Below are positions 17,019-25,547 of a DNA stretch of 64,000 nucleotides, one piece after another. Where the stretch lies: positions 1 to 64,000 of the forward strand of contig JAVEXZ010000011.1 in the NCBI GenBank assembly GCA_034003765.1, given 5' to 3'. This stretch comes from JAAZGD01 sp034003765 (GTDB lineage Bacteria > Bacillota > Clostridia > Peptostreptococcales > Anaerovoracaceae). The notes below the pieces were generated by a model. The model was not told the origin of the DNA. It saw only the letters and a program-made list of their open reading frames with translations, and did no database searches. The number at the start of each line of letters is the position of its first letter. Position 1 is the first letter of the stretch. The translations under genes were made by a program, and so were the position numbers.

Positions 17019-18395
17019 ATGAAAAAGACAGATTTATTGGTTATTGGAGGCAGTGCTGGAGGTATTTTAAGCGCAACTACTGCACGAAAATCCTATGGCC
17101 CAGACATTGATATTACTCTTATCAGAACCACAGACCGAGTAATGGTTCCCTGTGGCATTCCATACATTTACGGAACCTTGCACTGTACATCTAAAAACGT
17201 TATTCCTGATGCAGGCTTAATAGATGCTAATGTCAACTTGGTAGTTGGTAAAATGGCTTCAATCGATAGAGAGGCAAAAACAGCCACCACAGAAGATGGA
17301 GAAGTATTTCAATATAAAAAATTGATTTTGGCAACAGGATCTCTTCCTATAATTCCCACATTTATACCTGGTCATGACCTTGAGAATGTTGTTACAGTTA
17401 TAAAAGATCAAAACTATTTGGATGATCTACTTCAAAAAGTAAAGGCTGCAAAAAATGTAACTGTTATAGGGGGAGGTTTTATAGGGGTAGAGTTCGCTGA
17501 ACAAATTAGTTTACTTGGGAAAAATGTATCCCTTGTGGAGCTAGCAGATGCATGTTTATGGCAGGCCTTTGATAAGCAATATACCGATGAGCTTGAAGTA
17601 TCACTAAGAGCAAATGGAATTAATCTCTTAACGAATACAAAGGTTACAAAAATTAATGGTGACAAAAAAGTAGAATCCGTGGAACTAGACAATGGTGAAA
17701 AATTAAAGGCGGACCTTGTTATTCTAGCCCTTGGAGTGAAAGCAAATGCAACCCTTGCAAAAGACGCAGGCCTTGAGCTTAATGGAAAAGGTGCTGTTGT
17801 AGTAGATCAATATATGAGAACTGATGACCCTAACATTTTTGCTGTTGGGGACTGCGCCGAGAAAAATTGTTTCTTTACCCACAAGGATGTTCCAGTGCTT
17901 TTAGCTTCATCGGCTGCAATGGAAGCTAAAATAGCGGGTTGCAATGCTTTCCATCTGAGACTCGTTCGTGCCAACAAAGGGACCATCAGTGCTTTTTCCA
18001 CAAAAGTCTTTGGAAGAACCTACGCAGCAGCTGGTCTTACTCAAGCTAGAGCAGAGCAAGAGGGCTTTAGTATAATGGTAGGAAACTTTTCAACAATGGG
18101 CTGTCATCCAGGGTCTTTACCTGGAACTCAAAAGATAGACATTAAGCTGATGTTTTCAAAATGTTCTGGCATTATCTTGGGAGGTCAAGTTTCTGGTAAC
18201 GACTCTGTTGGCGAGATGATAAATATTATAAGCTTAGCTATTCAAAAGGGAATAACTGCAACAGAACTTAATACTTTCCAAGTTGCTACTCATCCTTTGA
18301 TATCAGCATCTCCTATAGCTTATCCAATTAATGCTGCAGCCATGGATGCGCTTTCGAAAAACTGTACCCACCTAAATGCAGATCTGGTAATTTAG
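17019..18395 (+). CDS. CoA-disulfide / polysulfide reductase-like flavoprotein
   Basis: A 458-residue FAD- and NAD(P)H-dependent oxidoreductase started behind AAGGAGGATTCTACC. It has the FAD motif LLVIGGSAGGILSATTA, a single redox Cys45 in MVPCGIPYIYG (the position of the Cys in CoA-disulfide reductase and NADH oxidase), the ATGS strand, the NAD motif VTVIGGGFIGVEFAEQ and the second FAD motif IFAVGDCAEK. A single redox Cys rather than a CxxxxC pair argues for the CoADR/NADH oxidase/NPSR group. With the ArsR regulator it may manage sulfane sulfur or oxygen stress. A terminator follows at 18427. Confidence 0.82.
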   Translation: MKKTDLLVIGGSAGGILSATTARKSYGPDIDITLIRTTDRVMVPCGIPYIYGTLHCTSKNVIPDAGLIDANVNLVVGKMASIDREAKTATTEDGEVFQYKKLILATGSLPIIPTFIPGHDLENVVTVIKDQNYLDDLLQKVKAAKNVTVIGGGFIGVEFAEQISLLGKNVSLVELADACLWQAFDKQYTDELEVSLRANGINLLTNTKVTKINGDKKVESVELDNGEKLKADLVILALGVKANATLAKDAGLELNGKGAVVVDQYMRTDDPNIFAVGDCAEKNCFFTHKDVPVLLASSAAMEAKIAGCNAFHLRLVRANKGTISAFSTKVFGRTYAAAGLTQARAEQEGFSIMVGNFSTMGCHPGSLPGTQKIDIKLMFSKCSGIILGGQVSGNDSVGEMINIISLAIQKGITATELNTFQVATHPLISASPIAYPINAAAMDALSKNCTHLNADLVI

Positions 18396-18426
18396 GAGAA
18401 AATACAATAAATTAGATGTTAATAGC

Positions 18427-18456
18427 AAACCCCTGAACAACTGTTTTCAGGGGTTT
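18427..18456 (+). terminator. Terminator after the flavoprotein gene
   Basis: AAACCCCTGAA (18427-18437) is exactly complementary to TTCAGGGGTTT (18446-18456) around an 8-base loop. The T-run is short. Confidence 0.7.
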
Positions 18457-18538
18457 CAACCTATTTGGCAGTTTTTCTAACCCTTGACAAAGAGGCTGAT
18501 TATTGGTAAATTAATAAGCATGAATAAGCAGTAAACAT

Positions 18539-18615
18539 CGGGGTGTGGCGCAGCATGGTAGCGTGCTTGACTGGGGGTCAAGAGGCCGCAGGTTCAAGTC
18601 CTGTCACTCCGACCA
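18539..18615 (+). tRNA. tRNA-Pro (anticodon GGG)
   Basis: A 77-base cloverleaf including the encoded CCA. Acceptor arms CGGGGTG and CACTCCG pair with one G-T. The anticodon stem is CTTGA/TCAAG around CTGGGGG, giving anticodon GGG at 18573-18575. The T-loop GTTCAAG is standard. Confidence 0.95.
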
Positions 18616-18670
18616 AAAAACCCACTTTGTTCTTGATACTAATATAGTATCTAGACCAGAGTGGGTTTTT
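18616..18670. terminator. Long terminator hairpin after tRNA-Pro
   Basis: AAAAACCCACTTTG (18616-18629) pairs with CAGAGTGGGTTTTT (18657-18670) with one wobble; a second palindrome GATACTAATATAGTATC lies in its loop. T-runs on both strands let it also end the convergent HD gene. Confidence 0.75.
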
Positions 18671-18694
18671 ATTTGCGACAAAAGTCTAGTTATA

Positions 18695-19357
18695 TTATAT
18701 TAGTTGTGTGCCGTTAATGAATAATTCAAATGAAAGGTCCAGATAAGATGCAGCATTTCTGCACATCTTCATGCGAAGAAGAAATATTTCAAAATAATCT
18801 ATGATGGGGCATATTGCTGTGTCAATCTCGATAAGGAGCAAAGCTTTTTTATCCTCTATAACTAATTTAGAAGAAGTTGCTGAATAGTTTACCCTGTCAT
18901 GAATATCAAAATTCACTAGGTCCTTATTTGTGACCCGGCTTCGATGCACATCAGCCTTGTCTGCAAGAATAAGGGCTGCAGCAATCTGATTGACTGGGTG
19001 GCCTTCCTCTTCATCGTGATTGGCGATTGCCACCATAATAGTGGCTGCATCCTGGTATTCCATACCCATCCTTAATAAGATATTGTAAGCTAGGATCGAG
19101 CCGGACATGGCGTGTTGGCTCCGGTTAACGGCATTGCCAATATCATGAAGGTAACCAGAAATTTTACCCAGTTCGATTGTGTGGGTATCACAATTAACTT
19201 GCTGGAGGATCTGTCCAACCTTATTTGAAACAAGGCGGGAATGACGAAATGAATGCTCAGTATAGCCAAGAGAAGTCATTTGCAAAGCAGAAGTCTGAAG
19301 AAGTATTTTTACCTCTTCACTTTTCTGGACATCAATAATGCTAATGGGGTCAGACAT
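18695..19357 (-). CDS. HD-domain phosphohydrolase
   Basis: A 220-residue cytoplasmic protein started behind AAAGGAGAAAAT. The HD superfamily metal site is visible: HSRLVS near residue 40, GYLHDIGNAVNRSQHA near residue 70 and the ANHDEEEGHP segment near 115, followed by LADKADVHRSRV. The product is probably a nucleotide or phosphate ester hydrolase; the substrate is unknown. It is convergent with the tRNA and single on its strand. Confidence 0.8.
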   Translation of the reverse strand: MSDPISIIDVQKSEEVKILLQTSALQMTSLGYTEHSFRHSRLVSNKVGQILQQVNCDTHTIELGKISGYLHDIGNAVNRSQHAMSGSILAYNILLRMGMEYQDAATIMVAIANHDEEEGHPVNQIAAALILADKADVHRSRVTNKDLVNFDIHDRVNYSATSSKLVIEDKKALLLIEIDTAICPIIDYFEIFLLRMKMCRNAASYLDLSFELFINGTQLI

Positions 19358-19540
19358 ATTTTCTCCTTTAGGTTCGACTTAATAGGTAAGGCTTAATAGC
19401 AAACAGTAAATTTTCTGAAGGTCTAATAAATTTATTATATCATTTATCCTTTGCGATGATAGAGGCCTTTTGTAAATGCCTAGCAAAAAAGCGAAATATC
19501 ACTCCTATAATTCATATCAATTACCTTTCATGCAGCAAAA

Positions 19541-19570
19541 AGCACCAGCAATGTACTTATTACTGGTGCT
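19541..19570 (-). terminator. Terminator of the nitronate monooxygenase-like gene
   Basis: AGCACCAG and CTGGTGCT form an 8-bp stem. On the minus strand the hairpin is followed by TTTTTGC. Confidence 0.75.
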
Positions 19571-19601
19571 AAGATAAATCATTTTGAAATCCTATTTTTG
19601 T

Positions 19602-20681
19602 TTATGAATCTAGAGCCAATTCCGCATCATGAACTAGTTCTCCTATCAGCTCCTTTACAGTCACGATTTTATCAACCCTATAAACATTTGAACCAGCAAA
19701 AACCAAACCTTCATCTACATTGCCAGTAACAGAATTTATGAGGGCTGTTGATATACAGTATGGTGAGACCTTGGGATCACATGTTTGTAGACAATCTACG
19801 CAGGATGCTATTTTTTTGTTTTCTATAGCTACATCTTTTAAGAACTTGTTATTTATAGCTCTTCCAGGCATTCCAACTGGGCTCCTTAATATGACAATAT
19901 CATCTTCAGTGGCAGCCAGGTATTCTTCTTTGAATTTTATATCTGCATCACATTCATCAGTAGCCACAAACCGTGTCGCCATTTGAACACCACTAGCCCC
20001 ACCTTTTATGCATTCAGCAATATCTTCACCGCTATAAATACCACCTGCTGCTATAACTGGGATATCTACATTGAACTTTTCCTTAAAAGGTTTTATCATT
20101 TCAATAACTTCCCTTACGATGTCCATAACTGGTGTTCTGTCTTTTGAAGTCAAAAGCTCCTCAGTAAAGCCAAGGTGGCCGCCAGCTTCAGGACCTTCCA
20201 CAACTATCATGTCAGCTGTTCTACCATAATTTTTCTCCCAGTAGCGGAGTATAACCCTAGCGGCTTTACCCGAAGACACTATAGGGGCTATACGAGTTTT
20301 AAACCCTTTTACATATTCAGGCAGTTTTGTGGGCAGTCCTGCCCCAGAGATAATCAAGTCAATACCACCTTGGGCTGCAGCTCGAGCCAGTTCATCATAA
20401 TGGTTCATAGCAACCATAAGATTGATTCCTATTATTCCTTTTGGTGACAAGTCCCTTACTTTAAGTAACTGCTTTTTCAAAGCACGCAAATCAGCCTTCA
20501 ACTTATCGCTATAGAAGTCAGGTTCGTCATGTCCTAGGTTCACCCCTGCAAGTACCCCAACACCACCTTCATTTGCAACAGCTGCTGCAAGACAGGGGCC
20601 AGATACTCCGATTCCCATTGCCCCTTGGACAATTGGAATCTCCGCTATTAAACCATTGATATTAAGTTTGGGAATTTTCAT
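19602..20681 (-). CDS. Nitronate monooxygenase / FabK-like FMN enzyme
   Basis: A 359-residue TIM-barrel flavoenzyme. IPIVQGAMGIGVSGP at the N-terminus, VVEGPEAGGHLGF in the centre and PVIAAGGIYSGEDIAECIKG with GVQMATRFVATDEC are the FMN-binding signatures of the 2-nitropropane dioxygenase family. The Cys-rich stretch CVDCLQTCDPKVSPYC near residue 290 is also seen in clostridial members. FabK enoyl-ACP reductases share the fold but are shorter, and no fatty acid synthesis genes lie nearby, so the monooxygenase/oxidoreductase reading is preferred. It stands alone with its own terminator. Confidence 0.82.
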   Translation of the reverse strand: MKIPKLNINGLIAEIPIVQGAMGIGVSGPCLAAAVANEGGVGVLAGVNLGHDEPDFYSDKLKADLRALKKQLLKVRDLSPKGIIGINLMVAMNHYDELARAAAQGGIDLIISGAGLPTKLPEYVKGFKTRIAPIVSSGKAARVILRYWEKNYGRTADMIVVEGPEAGGHLGFTEELLTSKDRTPVMDIVREVIEMIKPFKEKFNVDIPVIAAGGIYSGEDIAECIKGGASGVQMATRFVATDECDADIKFKEEYLAATEDDIVILRSPVGMPGRAINNKFLKDVAIENKKIASCVDCLQTCDPKVSPYCISTALINSVTGNVDEGLVFAGSNVYRVDKIVTVKELIGELVHDAELALDS

Positions 20682-20837
20682 GTTTCTACCCCTTTATATT
20701 TTAATAACTCTTAAAACATCTTCTGAAAAAAATATATTACCACAAATCTCTGTATTTAGCCACAAATAACCCAGCAATAACCAATATTTCCTGATCACAA
20801 AAAACTGTATTTCTAGATAGTCCTTCAAGATTAAAAG

Positions 20838-20879
20838 AACCGGCCAAGAAAAGCTAATATAGCTAATCCAAGGCCGGTT
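20838..20879 (-). terminator. Terminator of nhaC
   Basis: AACCGGCC (20838-20845) pairs with GGCCGGTT (20872-20879). On the minus strand it is followed by CTTTTAAT; an internal AGCTAATATAGCT palindrome sits in the loop. Confidence 0.75.
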
Positions 20880-20902
20880 TAATTGATTCAATATTATTTT
20901 AC

Positions 20903-22279
20903 TTAAGCAAATGTGAATCCCAATATTAAGAATACAACTATTGAAACAGCAAAAGGAATTGCAACCAGTGGAGCCGAGGTCTTAAAGTAATCCACATTGG
21001 TTACTTGAGTTGATGCTGCAGTTAAGATTACTGTGTCGCTATAAAGACAGATATGACCACCGAAGCAGACTGCAGAAATAAGTGCCCCTGATGCTAATGC
21101 GTAAGGAACTCCTAATGCCATTGCTAAAGGCCCAACAATTGGGAATGCTATGGCCGCTAAGCCCCAGAAGCTTCCTGAAGCAAAAGATAGAAGTCCAATA
21201 ACTACAAATATCATAACAGGTAGGAAGGCTGGATTAACTGTTCCGGTAGCTCCTTCAATTAACATATCGATAAGACCTAAAGATGTGTTTACATCTACAA
21301 ACATGTAAGCAAGTAAAATAATTATGATAAGAGGGAACATATCGGTAAGGCCTCTCATAAGGGAGCTAATGAACTGATTAAATGTCATAAGCTTTTGTGG
21401 GAGGTACATAATCAGACATAATATAATAGCTAAGAATAGACCTACAACCATATCTTCAGTAACCACTGTTACTATTGCGACTAAGATAATAGGTGCCAAG
21501 AAGTTGATAGCTCTTAATTTCTTGCCTTCCATAGTTTTTTCTTCGTCAGGTAGTTCCACTAAAGCAGCCTTTGATTCAGGAGAAAGAACTTCTCCTGTTT
21601 CTAGTGCTCTGGTATTTGCTTTTTTCATAGGTCCAAATAGGGGAATGATTCCTAATATTACTAGAGGTACTGTTAGTACAGCAAGCCATCCATACGCAAT
21701 GAAAGGTATTGCTTGAATATAAGCAGCTACTGCAGATAGTTCACCAGTCATTCCTGCAGTTTCCATCTGTGTTCCCATGAAAGCGCCCCAGGTGGAGAAA
21801 GGTATAATGGCACAGACTGTAACTCCAGTAGAGTTAACAATATATGCAAGCATTTCTCGAGGAACTCTATGTTCGTCTGTAAGATCACGAACGGCAGCAC
21901 CTACAGCAAGGCAATTAAGATAATCATCTACAAAAATAATAATACCTAGAACCCATGTACCTAGTAGAGCTGATTTTCTTGTTTTTAGTAGCTTTTGGGT
22001 TATGCTTGAAAAACCAAGAACCCCACCAGAGTCCTGCATCAGGGCAATGAGAGCACCGAACAAGGCCACAACAAGTAAAACCCATACAGTTCCATCATCT
22101 GTGGCAGTTACATAAAAACCGTCAATGAACCCCATGAAACCATCTACAGGGTTGAAGTTAGCTAGCATTATGTATGCAGCTACAACTCCTCCCAAAATGG
22201 ATATGAAAGTGCTTTTTGTCCAAAGAGCGAGACCCAGCACCAACAAGATGGGGATAAGAATAAGTATTCCGTATTCCAT
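20903..22279 (-). CDS. NhaC-family Na+/H+ antiporter-type transporter
   Basis: A 458-residue polytopic membrane protein. The start is ATG 22279, 5 bases after AAAGGAG; an in-frame GTG five codons upstream overlaps that site. About 11-12 helices are evident. IIFVDDYLNCLAVG and the late GHICLYSDTVILTAASTQ region match the NhaC/ArsB-like family, which exchanges sodium for protons or for organic acids and amino acids (as in malate-lactate or lysine antiporters). It is 46 bases downstream of the peptidase gene in the same direction, so import or export of peptide-derived compounds is plausible. Confidence 0.82.
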   Translation of the reverse strand: MEYGILILIPILLVLGLALWTKSTFISILGGVVAAYIMLANFNPVDGFMGFIDGFYVTATDDGTVWVLLVVALFGALIALMQDSGGVLGFSSITQKLLKTRKSALLGTWVLGIIIFVDDYLNCLAVGAAVRDLTDEHRVPREMLAYIVNSTGVTVCAIIPFSTWGAFMGTQMETAGMTGELSAVAAYIQAIPFIAYGWLAVLTVPLVILGIIPLFGPMKKANTRALETGEVLSPESKAALVELPDEEKTMEGKKLRAINFLAPIILVAIVTVVTEDMVVGLFLAIILCLIMYLPQKLMTFNQFISSLMRGLTDMFPLIIIILLAYMFVDVNTSLGLIDMLIEGATGTVNPAFLPVMIFVVIGLLSFASGSFWGLAAIAFPIVGPLAMALGVPYALASGALISAVCFGGHICLYSDTVILTAASTQVTNVDYFKTSAPLVAIPFAVSIVVFLILGFTFA

Positions 22280-22340
22280 TTCTACTCCTTTCACTAATAA
22301 AACTTATTATAATTACTGCCAGTGGCAGGTGGAAACGAAT

Positions 22341-23705
22341 TTAAAGATAGCTTTTTTCAGTAAGTAAAATTCCTGCGATTGCTAGAGCGAATATCTTGGC
22401 ATTATCCATAAGCCCTTGTATGGACATATATTCATTTTCTTCGTGGCAAGTGTCTTCTTCCCCTGGGAATATTGGCCCCCAAGATACTGTGTTGGGAATT
22501 GCTTTGGCATAGGTTCCACCGTACTCTAAAACGAATTCATTTGGAGTGTTGGTAACCCTCTCATAAGCATCAGCGAATACCTTTAAGAAGGGTTTATCCT
22601 TACTGACATAAACCGCAGGCATGGTGTTAGTTTTGCCAATTGTTCCATGAAACTCCTTGGCTAGGTCTTTAAATCTATTGCTAATATCCTCTTCTGAGGC
22701 CCCATAAGGAAACCTTATATTAAAGTTAACATGAAGTTTTCCTTCTTCAGTAAATGCTAAAGTAGGGGATATGGTGTTCCTATGAACATATTCTCCCTTG
22801 TAATACTCACTGGAGCTTTCTAATTGAATGCCTTCACCGAAAACTGAATGGAATTTGTCTCCAAGCATGGTTATGAAATCGCTTAAATTGTTCTCTTCTA
22901 TCTTTTGCTCTTCTATATATTCTTTTATTTTCCCTCCCATAATGACTAGGGCATTCTCACCTTTTTCGGGTTGGCAAGAGTGAACGGATTGGCCTTCTGA
23001 TTTTATGATTTCACGAGACCCATTTGAGTTTTCTATAACTGCTTCACATTCTCCTGGCACAACATTAGTTGTTTTTCCGGCTGTTATTTTTTTAAGGCTA
23101 GATTCTTTTGTTAGGGTATTAGGAAGGTCAATGGGAATTATTAATTCTATATCCATTAGCCCTTTTTCGATATTGCATATAGGGAAAGAACCGTCAGGGG
23201 TGAAGCTGTAGTCTGGAAGAGGATATTTTTGAACATATGCCTTCATATCCGTCCAAGCAACTTCCTCTTGTGTTCCTAATATTAACTGAACTTTTTTATG
23301 GATCGGGAGATTTAGCTTTGCCACAGCCTTCATGGCATATAATACTGCGACAATTGCTCCCTTATCATCTAAGGTTCCTCGGCCATACATTTTTTCGTCT
23401 TTTATTGTTGCTTTGAAGGGTGGCATTTCCCACTTTGATAGATCTCCAGGGCTTACAACATCAACATGGGATAAGATTCCTAAGATTTCATCCCCCTGGC
23501 CCATCTCAATTAGTCCAATTTGTTCATTAAGAAGGCTTTTGGATGAAAACCCCAAATCTTCCCCTAAGGCCAAAGCATATTTTAATGCTATTCCCACCTG
23601 GCCCAAGTCATCAGAAACTGATGGTATTTCTACGAAATCTCCAAGAGATTTTACCATTTCTTCTTGATGGTCATCTAGGTATTGGAGTAGTTCTTCTTCA
23701 TACAT
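22341..23705 (-). CDS. pepV: M20-family dipeptidase (PepV/Sapep type)
   Basis: A 454-residue zinc peptidase started behind GGAGGTAATAAA. Metal and catalytic motifs of M20 are present: SHVDVVSPGD near residue 85, YGRGTLDDKGAIVAV with the bridging Asp near 118, TQEEVAW near 150 and FTPDGSFP near 175. The long lid domain and the C-terminal EYGGTYAKAIPN are as in PepV. It hydrolyses dipeptides in the cytoplasm. It probably forms an operon with nhaC, under the double palindrome in its leader and the adjacent TetR gene. Confidence 0.85.
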   Translation of the reverse strand: MYEEELLQYLDDHQEEMVKSLGDFVEIPSVSDDLGQVGIALKYALALGEDLGFSSKSLLNEQIGLIEMGQGDEILGILSHVDVVSPGDLSKWEMPPFKATIKDEKMYGRGTLDDKGAIVAVLYAMKAVAKLNLPIHKKVQLILGTQEEVAWTDMKAYVQKYPLPDYSFTPDGSFPICNIEKGLMDIELIIPIDLPNTLTKESSLKKITAGKTTNVVPGECEAVIENSNGSREIIKSEGQSVHSCQPEKGENALVIMGGKIKEYIEEQKIEENNLSDFITMLGDKFHSVFGEGIQLESSSEYYKGEYVHRNTISPTLAFTEEGKLHVNFNIRFPYGASEEDISNRFKDLAKEFHGTIGKTNTMPAVYVSKDKPFLKVFADAYERVTNTPNEFVLEYGGTYAKAIPNTVSWGPIFPGEEDTCHEENEYMSIQGLMDNAKIFALAIAGILLTEKSYL

Positions 23706-23723
23706 TTTATTACCTCCGTCAAT

Positions 23724-23765
23724 AAAATAACATGTTATCTAAAATAAAAGATAACATGTTATTTT
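23724..23765. promoter_or_regulatory. Double palindrome, candidate TetR operator or hairpin
   Basis: Two 17-base arms (23724-23740 and 23749-23765) form a perfect inverted repeat around AAAATAAA. Each arm also contains the palindrome ATAACATGTTAT, so there are two identical 12-bp dyads 25 bp apart. The site lies between the end of tetR and the start of the peptidase gene, 19 bases before the latter. Two dyads at a spacing of about 2.4 turns suggest binding of regulator dimers. As RNA it could also be a terminator of tetR. Confidence 0.6.
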
Positions 23766-23797
23766 TTGCTTGTCAATAATTAAAATGAATTATTAAA

Positions 23798-24388
23798 TTA
23801 CTTCATAAGGCCCTTAAAAATTGCTGTAAGCATTTGTCTTGTAGCATGGCCCATATGGAAATTCCCTTTATTAATAATCCAGTCCAAGAATACTCCACGT
23901 TCAGCCCGGAGCAAAATCTTTTCCAACTCTTCATTAGTGCAGCTTAAGTCATATCGTTCACGGAGAGAATGAATTAGCTTTGCATCCTGCTCTTCGTATC
24001 CTTGTTCATCCATAGTAATAAGGAGAGAACGGTTATCATGAAGTACATTCTGAGATGTAAAATAAACCCGCAATAAATCATAACCAAGCTTTATTGCTAG
24101 ATTCTGATTCATTGTTACATTCATTTCGATATACTCTTGGTATGTGCAGTTCTCGTCTAAATCGAAGGCTAATTCCCATTCCTTAGTAAAAACATCACGG
24201 AATAGGTCTAAAATGATCTCCTCTTTTGTCCCATAGTATTTATATAGTGCTCCTGTTGTAACACCTGCTTGGGCAGCAATTTCTCGAACTGTAGTACCTT
24301 TATAACCGTATTCAACAAATAGACGTTTTGCACATCGTCGGATATTCCCTTTTGTATCTTCTGCTTTTTTGCTTAGATTTTTTCTCAT
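23798..24388 (-). CDS. TetR-family transcriptional regulator
   Basis: A 196-residue protein. ATG 24388 is chosen because GGAGGT lies about 7 bases before it; the in-frame ATG at 24421 has no site. The N-terminal HTH is RLFVEYGYKGTTVREIAAQA with GALYKYYGTKEEII following; the C-terminal ligand domain is helical and unassigned. It is upstream of the peptidase/nhaC genes in the same direction and divergent from the amidase/permease operon at 24614. Palindromes at 23724-23765 and 24405-24423 are candidate targets. Confidence 0.85.
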   Translation of the reverse strand: MRKNLSKKAEDTKGNIRRCAKRLFVEYGYKGTTVREIAAQAGVTTGALYKYYGTKEEIILDLFRDVFTKEWELAFDLDENCTYQEYIEMNVTMNQNLAIKLGYDLLRVYFTSQNVLHDNRSLLITMDEQGYEEQDAKLIHSLRERYDLSCTNEELEKILLRAERGVFLDWIINKGNFHMGHATRQMLTAIFKGLMK

Positions 24389-24404
24389 AATATGACCTCC
24401 GTAG

Positions 24405-24423
24405 TTATGATATTTTATCATAA
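24405..24423. promoter_or_regulatory. Palindrome upstream of tetR, candidate operator
   Basis: TTATGATA (24405-24412) and TATCATAA (24416-24423) are exact complements around TTT. The dyad lies 17 bases upstream of the tetR start, beside its ribosome binding site and in the region divergent from the amidase operon. Its sequence differs from the ATAACATGTTAT dyads, so a common binder is uncertain. Confidence 0.45.
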
Positions 24424-24613
24424 AACTCTATAATGTCCTATCCTTAGACTAGTGTAATAGCAAGGGACTTGCATATAGTTGTTTGAATGTATAAAATAAT
24501 ATTTAATTTTTTATGCCTTGCAAACAATTGTCCCACATGATAGATTATTAAGATGATATTTTAATTGGTAGGAAGCCGCCATAATATTTATGAGAAAATA
24601 CTAGGAGGATGCC

Positions 24614-25501
24614 ATGAAATTGCAAGGAGATAAAGTTATATTTAGTTTTAGCAAAGACCATGAACCTGTTTTGCGTGTGCCTGCAGGGACCACCTTGGAA
24701 ATAGAGACATTAGACTGCTTTTCCAATCAATTAAGGGATTCCCACGATACCATGGACCAGCTAGATTGGGACAGGGTTAATCCTGCAACTGGGCCTATAT
24801 ATATAGAAGGTGCAGAACCTGGAGATACCTTAAAGGTAACGATACACAGTATCAAACTAAATGAAAAAGGTACTATTTGTTGTCTGGAAAATGAAGGAAC
24901 CCTTGGACATATGATAGAAGGCAGCCATATTAGGGTTGTAAAGGTTGAAGGGGATACCGTAAAGTTCTTGGACAAGTTCGATATTCCAACCCAAAAGATG
25001 GTTGGGGTTATTGGTGTTGCCCCTAAGGGGGAAGCTGTAAATACTGGAACTCCAGGCCCCCACGGTGGGAATATGGATACCATTCTAGTTGCTGAGGGAG
25101 CAACTGTATATTTCCCTGTTGAGCATCCTGGGGCCTTATTTGCCATGGGAGACGTTCATGCTGCTATGGGAGATGGTGAGATTGGAGTTTCGGGTTTAGA
25201 GATCCCTGCAGATGTAACAGTAACCCTTGATGTTATTAAGGGGAAAGCTCCAGAATATCCAGTCCTTGAGAATGATGATGTGTTTGCAATCCTTGTATCA
25301 AAGACCACTGTGGATGAAGCAATATCTACCGCCACTGAGTTAATGTGTCGATTCCTAGAACCTAGGATGGATATAACAAGGCCTGAGATTGTTATGCTAA
25401 TGAGCCTTGTTGGTAATGCACAAATATCCCAAGTTGTAGATCCAGAAAAGACCGTTCGCTTCGTTTTTCCTAAGAAGTATATGAAAAAAGCGGAGTTTTA
25501 G
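24614..25501 (+). CDS. Acetamidase/formamidase family protein
   Basis: A 295-residue cytoplasmic hydrolase started behind AGGAGGATGCC. It carries the FmdA/AmdA family features: DCFSNQ near residue 36, NPATGPIYIEGAEPGDTL, the TGTPGPHGGNMD loop near residue 150 and GDVHAAMGDGEIGVSGLE near residue 190, which supply metal and active-site residues. Members hydrolyse formamide, acetamide or related amides to ammonia and the acid. It is 46 bases before an amino-acid permease, and the pair may use an imported amide or cyclic compound. The substrate is not known. Confidence 0.85.
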   Translation: MKLQGDKVIFSFSKDHEPVLRVPAGTTLEIETLDCFSNQLRDSHDTMDQLDWDRVNPATGPIYIEGAEPGDTLKVTIHSIKLNEKGTICCLENEGTLGHMIEGSHIRVVKVEGDTVKFLDKFDIPTQKMVGVIGVAPKGEAVNTGTPGPHGGNMDTILVAEGATVYFPVEHPGALFAMGDVHAAMGDGEIGVSGLEIPADVTVTLDVIKGKAPEYPVLENDDVFAILVSKTTVDEAISTATELMCRFLEPRMDITRPEIVMLMSLVGNAQISQVVDPEKTVRFVFPKKYMKKAEF

Positions 25502-25547
25502 ATATAGTCATCATTAGATTTTTACAGTAAAAGGAGGAATTAAAATT

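Noticed and set aside
20694..20891. Minus-strand 65-codon frame between the nitronate monooxygenase and nhaC
   Set aside because: It covers the nhaC terminator and lacks a plausible start signal.
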